The notes beneath the pieces are model-generated. The model made no database searches. It was not told the origin of the DNA and worked only from the letters and a program-made list of their open reading frames with translations. From the IMG/VR virus record IMGVR_UViG_3300025853_000295, positions 1 through 35,379 of that record: DNA of 35,379 bases. One strand, written 5' to 3'. Below are positions 31,667 to 35,379 of this stretch, one piece after another. How positions within the stretch are numbered: the first letter of the stretch is position 1; every line of letters begins with the position of its first letter. The translations under genes and the position numbers were made by a program. The DNA comes from a virus.

Positions 31667-31842
31667 TTGTCATCCTTTGTCTTTATAAAATTATGCGGGT
31701 CGATCTGATTCCACATCATCTTTTGCAGAGCATCCACGTACGCATTGTACGTGGTCTCTACGAACTCCTGCTGTCTATCACCGGGGACAAACAGCTCTTG
31801 GAACTCATGCGGAGTGCAGTCGATCTCAATCTTTACCTTCAT
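31663..31842 (-). CDS. Small protein with DUF6489-like opening
   Basis: A 59-residue protein easily missed for its size. ATG 31842 lies 17 bases inside the upstream gene and the stop overlaps the nuclease ATG (ATGA at 31663-31666), the coupling pattern of its neighbours. It reads M-K-V-K-I-E-I-D-C-T-P-H-E-F-Q-E-L-F, then Q-Q-E-F-V-E-T-T-Y-N-A-Y, and ends in W-N-Q-I-D-P-H-N-F-I-K. The opening M-K-V-x-I-x-I-D-C-T-P-x-E is what I remember of the DUF6489 family of proteobacteria: one beta strand and then helices. Function unknown. That family memory is not verified here. Confidence 0.7.
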   Translation of the reverse strand: MKVKIEIDCTPHEFQELFVPGDRQQEFVETTYNAYVDALQKMMWNQIDPHNFIKTKDDK

Positions 31843-32269
31843 TCAGTCTCTCCAGACGCTTAATCTCAGCTTCCGCATAGAACTTAATTTTCTTCGCATC
31901 TCGTAGCATCTTGCTGTGCGCCACTTCACCGTAGCGATAGCACGACCGGAATATCTCGCCAATTTGTGCGTTCATATTCTTGTGCGAAATCAGATCTTGC
32001 AATTCTTTTGCGCCATTTGGCAATACATAATAGTCAGCCGAACTACCATCTGATGAGCTTTGAGTACCTTTGTATGAGGTAAGCGATTTCTCTACTACTA
32101 AAGTATTAGGTTTAGTAGCAACAGAATCCTCTACCGCGTCCAAAACTGAGCGCATAACTTTGTATGCATACCCGTAGGTAGTACCTACGGCATTAGCTAC
32201 ACTAGCTGGCTTAGCGTTTGGGTGTTTGCTTATGTACTTGATTACTTTGTTTCGCTTATTTGCTTTCAT
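31826..32269 (-). CDS. Winged-helix + DUF3310-like fusion protein
   Basis: A 147-residue protein with AGAGGTAA five bases before ATG 32269. The N-terminal ~6-44 is a winged-helix/HTH: N-K-V-I-K-Y-I-S-K-H-P-N-A, A-S-V-A-N-A-V-G-T-T-Y and Y-A-Y-K-V-M-R. A polar Ser/Gly linker follows at ~68-78. The C-terminal ~79-142 (Y-Y-V-L-P-N-G-A-K-E-L-Q-D-L-I ... E-I-F-R-S-C-Y-R-Y-G ... R-D-A-K-K-I-K-F-Y-A-E) matches the DUF3310 pattern, in which a Y-R-x-G helix is followed by D-x-x-K-I/A-x-x-Y. DUF3310 proteins are common in phage replication regions, with unclear role. The fusion suggests a DNA-targeted function, which is inference. Confidence 0.68.
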   Translation of the reverse strand: MKANKRNKVIKYISKHPNAKPASVANAVGTTYGYAYKVMRSVLDAVEDSVATKPNTLVVEKSLTSYKGTQSSSDGSSADYYVLPNGAKELQDLISHKNMNAQIGEIFRSCYRYGEVAHSKMLRDAKKIKFYAEAEIKRLERLNEGKD

Positions 32270-32510
32270 TAGACTTACCTCTTTTTGCAGTCCATATTGC
32301 TATTTCCGTCTCCAGTTCTGCATCAGATACAGATCCCTTCATCGGCATTGCGTTTAGGCTTTCGCCCCTTTGACGGTGCGCTTTGGCTTTGTCGCTTTCG
32401 TCTAGCATCTCGTATTCTTCCGCTAGAAAAAGGTGCCACTTAGCCGCGCACTCTATAGTTATTCCGTTCGGCATGATTGGATCACGCTCAACTGGTGGTA
32501 ATTTACCCAT
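32256..32510 (-). CDS. Small uncharacterised helical protein
   Basis: An 84-residue protein between tiny HTH genes and the DUF3310-like gene, overlapping both neighbours (14 and 8 bases). It reads P-P-V-E-R-D-P-I-M-P-N-G-I-T, then a helix A-A-K-W-H-L-F-L-A-E-E-Y-E-M-L and a highly charged helix D-E-S-D-K-A-K-A-H-R-Q-R-G-E-S-L. The last part E-L-E-T-E-I-A-I-W-T-A-K-R-G-K is also helical. No motif I can name is present. Overlaps on both sides argue that it is translated. A regulatory or replication accessory role is possible. Confidence 0.55.
   Translation of the reverse strand: MGKLPPVERDPIMPNGITIECAAKWHLFLAEEYEMLDESDKAKAHRQRGESLNAMPMKGSVSDAELETEIAIWTAKRGKSNESK
32275..32282 (-). promoter_or_regulatory. 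Ribosome-binding octamer AGAGGTAA of the 32269 gene
   Basis: Lies five bases before ATG 32269, inside the 3' part of the 84-residue gene. One of four identical copies in the leftward block. Confidence 0.7.
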
Positions 32511-32685
32511 AATAAATATGCCTCTGACTTGTATCCCACTTCATGCCCGTCCATATTTCGAGCACTTCGTGGGGTTTCAGTTCAAACTTAATACCTATTT
32601 CTCTATATGTAAGATCTGTTTTGCCTTCAGCTTTTTCTTGGCATAAAGCTCTTATTAGTTCTTTGTCTTCTTCAGTCAGTGACAT
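32503..32685 (-). CDS. Small HTH-like protein
   Basis: A 60-residue protein overlapping both neighbours. It is helical (T-E-E-D-K-E-L-I-R-A-L-C-Q-E-K-A) and then reads L-T-Y-R-E-I-G-I-K-F-E-L-K-P-H-E-V-L-E-I-W, compatible with a helix-turn-helix (Y-R-E-I-G-I-K-F-E as helix 2, H-E-V-L-E-I-W as helix 3). The size fits a single DNA-binding domain. It immediately follows another small HTH gene, so the pair may have arisen by duplication or may act together. HTH assignment is by eye and moderate. Confidence 0.55.
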   Translation of the reverse strand: MSLTEEDKELIRALCQEKAEGKTDLTYREIGIKFELKPHEVLEIWTGMKWDTSQRHIYYG

Positions 32686-32866
32686 TTAGGTGCCCCCATG
32701 CTTTTTTATTTACGATTCTCCAGACATGAGTTCTGGAAACTTCAAATTTGTCCGCGATCTCTTGCGATCCTAGTCCTTCTCTGTACAGTTCTTGTATCAA
32801 CAGCACATCTTCAGGGTCGATCTTTCGCGTATTGTGGTTCCTCCAGTACGGGTTATTTAGGTTCAT
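32672..32866 (-). CDS. Small HTH DNA-binding protein
   Basis: A 64-residue protein whose ATG overlaps the previous gene's stop junction: the PolA stop at 32863-32865 and ATG 32866 form ATGA. The fold is clear: D-P-E-D-V-L-L-I-Q-E-L-Y (helix 1), S-Q-E-I-A-D-K-F-E (helix 2), V-S-R-T-H-V-W-R-I-V (recognition helix), close to the HTH seen in resolvase-like and homeodomain-like phage proteins. The preceding N-P-Y-W-R-N-H-N-T-R is a basic arm. It is co-translated with the polymerase and may regulate early genes or bind an origin. Confidence 0.7.
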   Translation of the reverse strand: MNLNNPYWRNHNTRKIDPEDVLLIQELYREGLGSQEIADKFEVSRTHVWRIVNKKAWGHLNVTD

Positions 32867-34689
32867 TTACAGTCTCCATATGAATCACCGACACCTGACT
32901 CGCAGTCCAACGGGAGTTCTGGTGCCCACTCAGGCCGTAACCGCATACACAGCTCTACGTATTCACGAGCCGTATCTGCTTCATCTTCGGGTACTACACA
33001 GCAAACAGCGTCATGTACCGTCATGACGACTTGGTACTTCTTAGCTATACGCAACATCTGCTCACCGATCACGATTCTTGCTAGTGCTTGGCAAACGTTT
33101 TCCACAACTTTTCCACCGTATATACGGTTAGGTACAGTGGTTCGTCCTTTCTTGGTGTCGTAGACCAACTCATCGCGGCCTTCTTCGTTGACTTGGCGTC
33201 GTAAATTTGGATACTTGATATAGAACCCGTTAGGGAGGCGGATACCGTGTTTTCCCTCCACGGTTAAAGCTAACCCCCTCCCTAGCGGGGACGTTGCACC
33301 TTGCTCAATAGCCTTTAGCGCATCGCCTGCGGCACGCCAGAGCAAAGGAATCTGCGGGTATGTCTCTCGATATACTCTAATAATCCGATCACATTCTTCT
33401 TGTGGTAAATCTACGCCAAAGGTTTTTAATTGCGTCCTGAACTTGAACGCACCCATGCCATACCCTGCACCAAGGATTGTTGTCTTGCCGACAAAACGCT
33501 CGTCCTTCGTGATCTCGTCTATATGTTTGCCGTAGATAGCGGAAGCCATAATCTTGTATACGTCTTCGCCCTTGTCGAAAGCGTCTACGAGATCGTCTTG
33601 CTCTGCTAGCCATGCGAGTGTCCTCGCTTCGATTTGAGAAGAGTCCGAGTCGATAATCTTGTAACCGACCGGAGCTTCCATTGCCTGTTTGATTGCGGAT
33701 GTGCGTGGCAGATTTTGGAGGTTAACTTTATCATCCCCGCCCCACCTTCCAGTGTGTGCCGCATAATAGCGTAGCGGGATGGGTAGCGTGCCGCGACTCG
33801 CAATCTCAATAAAGCGCTGAGTACGTGTTTCTTCAATCGTGGATTTGACGCCAAGTCTAGCACTAACGAGGGCTTGGACGGCTTCGTTCTCATGCTCCAA
33901 CAACGCCTTAAAGTCTTCGTCGGCCTTTGCAAATGCGTACGTTTCTTTTCCCGTCGTAGGGCTAATCTTTGTCGGAGGTTCAACTCCTGCAATCCGTAGT
34001 GCATTAGCGAACTTCTCATTGCTCATCAACTCCTCACGGCTTTGAGTAATCAGGCTCATCAGCCGTTCTTTGTTTTCCTTTACGTGTTGTAAGTGTTCAC
34101 CGAGTATGTATTTGTTTAGCTCAATGCAAGGCTTAGTAAACATACGTAAAGTAAGATCAACAAGATTAAGCTCGCTAACAGGAAACCTTGTAATAAGGAT
34201 TTCAAAAAGCGCATATGTTAAGTCCACATCGTTAATACAGTAACCAGAATACGCTTCTAACTGTGCCTTCGGAAAGTCCAAACGTTTGAGTCCAAGCGCG
34301 TTAACTACTTCGGTACCTTTCTTGCCTAACCCATAATACTGGGTCAATGCGGCCAGACTTCCACCTACCTCGATAGTGTGGAGCGCACGTGCCATGCACA
34401 GCGTATCCGCTAACTTCTTTGGGTGAATGTCGAAATGCCACGCCATAATCGCAAAGTCGAACATCCCATTGTGTGCAAGAGCGATGTTATCTTCCCACGG
34501 GAACTGATCTAGCCACCGCTGTGTTTGCACTTTGGTTCCACTGAACCACTGGGTTTCTTCGTCGTTCTTCTTTACAGCTACACCGATAACCTCAAAGCGA
34601 GGGTCACGTATGTACTCTTCTGTTGTAAATTTGTTGAGTCCGTAGTCTTTTGCGTAATACGTCTCAAAATCTATTGTGTAAATGTCCAT
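32863..34689 (-). CDS. Family A DNA polymerase with 3'-5' exonuclease
   Basis: A 608-residue replicative polymerase. The exonuclease domain has Exo I D-F-E-T (D7, E9), Exo II N-G-M-F-D (D78) and Exo III Y-C-I-N-D (D154), so proofreading should be active. Polymerase motif A is D-S-S-Q-I-E-A-R (D349), preceded by G-R-W-G-G-D-D-K-V-N-L-Q-N-L-P-R; motif B is R-F-V-G-K-T-T-I-L-G-A-G-Y-G (R398, K402, L406, Y410); motif C is M-T-V-H-D-A-V (D560). There is no 5' nuclease domain. The residue equivalent to E. coli Phe762 is Leu (L406). The ribosome-binding site is weak (GAGC). It is co-translated with the next HTH gene. Primer supply likely comes from the PrimPol. Confidence 0.95.
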   Translation of the reverse strand: MDIYTIDFETYYAKDYGLNKFTTEEYIRDPRFEVIGVAVKKNDEETQWFSGTKVQTQRWLDQFPWEDNIALAHNGMFDFAIMAWHFDIHPKKLADTLCMARALHTIEVGGSLAALTQYYGLGKKGTEVVNALGLKRLDFPKAQLEAYSGYCINDVDLTYALFEILITRFPVSELNLVDLTLRMFTKPCIELNKYILGEHLQHVKENKERLMSLITQSREELMSNEKFANALRIAGVEPPTKISPTTGKETYAFAKADEDFKALLEHENEAVQALVSARLGVKSTIEETRTQRFIEIASRGTLPIPLRYYAAHTGRWGGDDKVNLQNLPRTSAIKQAMEAPVGYKIIDSDSSQIEARTLAWLAEQDDLVDAFDKGEDVYKIMASAIYGKHIDEITKDERFVGKTTILGAGYGMGAFKFRTQLKTFGVDLPQEECDRIIRVYRETYPQIPLLWRAAGDALKAIEQGATSPLGRGLALTVEGKHGIRLPNGFYIKYPNLRRQVNEEGRDELVYDTKKGRTTVPNRIYGGKVVENVCQALARIVIGEQMLRIAKKYQVVMTVHDAVCCVVPEDEADTAREYVELCMRLRPEWAPELPLDCESGVGDSYGDCK

Positions 34690-34743
34690 AAGCTCAGTGC
34701 GACCCGATGTGAATTTGAGGTAAAAAGCGAGGGGTCGGAACTG

Positions 34744-35067
34744 TCATCGATTACCGCCAAACTTCAACCCACCCTTAGCAACCGGACGGTCTTCATCACG
34801 CAGTAGCTCGTTCATGATACGCTGTGTGGTTACATCACCTTGAACTAGCATTAGCTTTTGGAATACTTGGGACAATTCGTCGTCGGACAGGAAGCCAAGC
34901 ATGAATGATGGCTCGCCACGCACCATTGCTTCAGCGCGTTCCATCAAAGGCTTGACAACGAAATCCCAACGTTTCTCTGGATTAAGCTGAGTAGCTCTAA
35001 ACGTCAGATCAAACTCTTCAGGATGGCTCTCCATACGAGCCATGAGAATTTCCATACTCTTGTGCAT
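34744..35067 (-). CDS. Uncharacterised helical replication-region protein
   Basis: A 107-residue protein with AGAGGTAA (plus 35074-35081) ahead of ATG 35067, starting 50 bases inside the VRR-NUC gene. It is largely helical (M-E-I-L-M-A-R-M-E-S-H-P-E-E-F, W-D-F-V-V-K-P-L-M-E-R-A-E-A-M, D-D-E-L-S-Q-V-F-Q-K-L-M) with a basic, Gly-rich tail K-G-G-L-K-F-G-G-N-R. No catalytic motif is visible. Position between VRR-NUC and PolA suggests a replication accessory or polymerase partner; I do not recognise the family. Confidence 0.65.
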   Translation of the reverse strand: MHKSMEILMARMESHPEEFDLTFRATQLNPEKRWDFVVKPLMERAEAMVRGEPSFMLGFLSDDELSQVFQKLMLVQGDVTTQRIMNELLRDEDRPVAKGGLKFGGNR

Positions 35068-35347
35068 AAGTTATTACCTCTAATACCTCAACGATATTAT
35101 CTTCGTTGATGACTTTTGTTATGCCGCCCGCGTTGCGTATATCTCGCATCTCTTTTTCTTGTAGCGCAGTTGGCTTGTTGACTCCTGCCTTGCACTCGAT
35201 GCCAATAAAGACACCGTTGCAACAGCATATTATATCAGGCACACCACTACGTCCGTACCCGTGCGTAGCGGGGAAGAAGTAGTACACGCCTTGGTCTTTG
35301 AGAACCTTAACGATCTTATCTTTTACTTTCTTCTCAGGTGTAGCCAT
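35018..35347 (-). CDS. VRR-NUC domain nuclease
   Basis: A 109-residue single-domain nuclease of the VRR-NUC (PD-(D/E)XK-like) family. Visible catalytic parts are E5 in the first helix, G-V-P-D-I-I (D38), the E-C-K-A-G motif (E51, K53) and P-T-A-L-Q (Q63), in the family order. Family members act on branched or single-stranded-flap DNA (FAN1 in eukaryotes carries this domain), and phage copies are linked to replication and recombination. It is the most upstream complete leftward gene. Its promoter would lie beyond 35348 or outside the window; the 32 bases left show no clear one. Confidence 0.88.
   Translation of the reverse strand: MATPEKKVKDKIVKVLKDQGVYYFFPATHGYGRSGVPDIICCCNGVFIGIECKAGVNKPTALQEKEMRDIRNAGGITKVINEDNIVEVLEVITYAQEYGNSHGSYGEPS
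35074..35081 (-). promoter_or_regulatory. Ribosome-binding octamer AGAGGTAA of the 35067 gene
   Basis: Minus-strand AGAGGTAATAAC precedes ATG 35067 by six bases after the octamer. The 12-base context is identical to that of the 28738 gene (AGAGGTAATAAC), although the two proteins are unrelated. Confidence 0.75.
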
Positions 35348-35379
35348 AGGCCAACGGTAACTGTCATTTTTGGCAATGT

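Noticed and set aside
32863-34689. Assignment to the HMO-2011 group (SAR116 phage)
   Set aside because: Gene content is reminiscent, but the DnaJ-like insertion reported in that group's polymerase is not seen here and marker genes such as terminase and capsid are missing from the window.
35089-35108. Inverted repeat CAACGA-N8-TCGTTG near a possible -10 for the 35067 gene
   Set aside because: It lies within VRR-NUC coding sequence, no -35 is visible at the right distance, and six-base arms are expected by chance.

Overview
The window looks like part of the genome of a tailed marine bacteriophage with podovirus-type (short tail) architecture, probably known from metagenomic or environmental sequence. 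The evidence is a T7-like run of internal virion (ejection) proteins, a P22 gp10-like tail protein, many small fibre genes, a GH24 lysozyme with a small 3TM holin, and a family A DNA polymerase with a PrimPol-helicase. Several fibre openings (for example M-A-S-T-Y-S-N-N-L-K-L at 5472 and M-S-G-Y-I-G-N-I-P at 714) are of a type I associate with uncultured marine phages. The host cannot be read from the sequence; an alphaproteobacterium is a guess. Terminase, portal, capsid, integrase and a phage RNA polymerase are not in this window, so the genome continues on at least one side.

Bases 1-24049 form one rightward block of densely packed, often overlapping structural and lysis genes. First come the end of an S74-type fibre, a fibre trio created by tandem duplication, a fibre-assembly chaperone-like protein, a large mosaic fibre and a 22-residue-repeat protein (1-6760). 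Next is a membrane/lysis cassette with two mini-proteins, an EF-hand membrane protein, holin and lysozyme (6763-8713). Then come a gp10-like tail protein, a C1q-like protein and a set of ejection proteins ending in a 2411-residue polyvalent protein with a zincin motif (8725-24049).

Bases 24050-24155 are the only sizeable non-coding gap (106 bases) and separate the two convergent blocks. They hold a leftward terminator, a nested hairpin and a stretch complementary to the 5' leader of the leftward operon. Bases 24156-35347 form a leftward block for DNA replication, recombination and regulation: VRR-NUC nuclease, PolA, tiny helix-turn-helix proteins, a DUF3310-like fusion, a Cas4/RecB-like Fe-S nuclease, HNH protein, SNF2 helicase, a possible ssDNA-binding protein, a Cro-like regulator, PrimPol-DUF927 and a small conserved-looking protein.

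A consensus-like sigma70 promoter with two palindromes lies at 28767-28798, just upstream of the last five leftward genes. The most interesting observation is that the 3' untranslated end of this operon, between its last gene and its terminator, contains an 18-base (10+8) complement to the operon's own 5' leader, including the ribosome-binding site. This could be a 3'UTR-derived antisense RNA or a 5'-3' pairing switch. No stretch over 300 bases lacks a gene.
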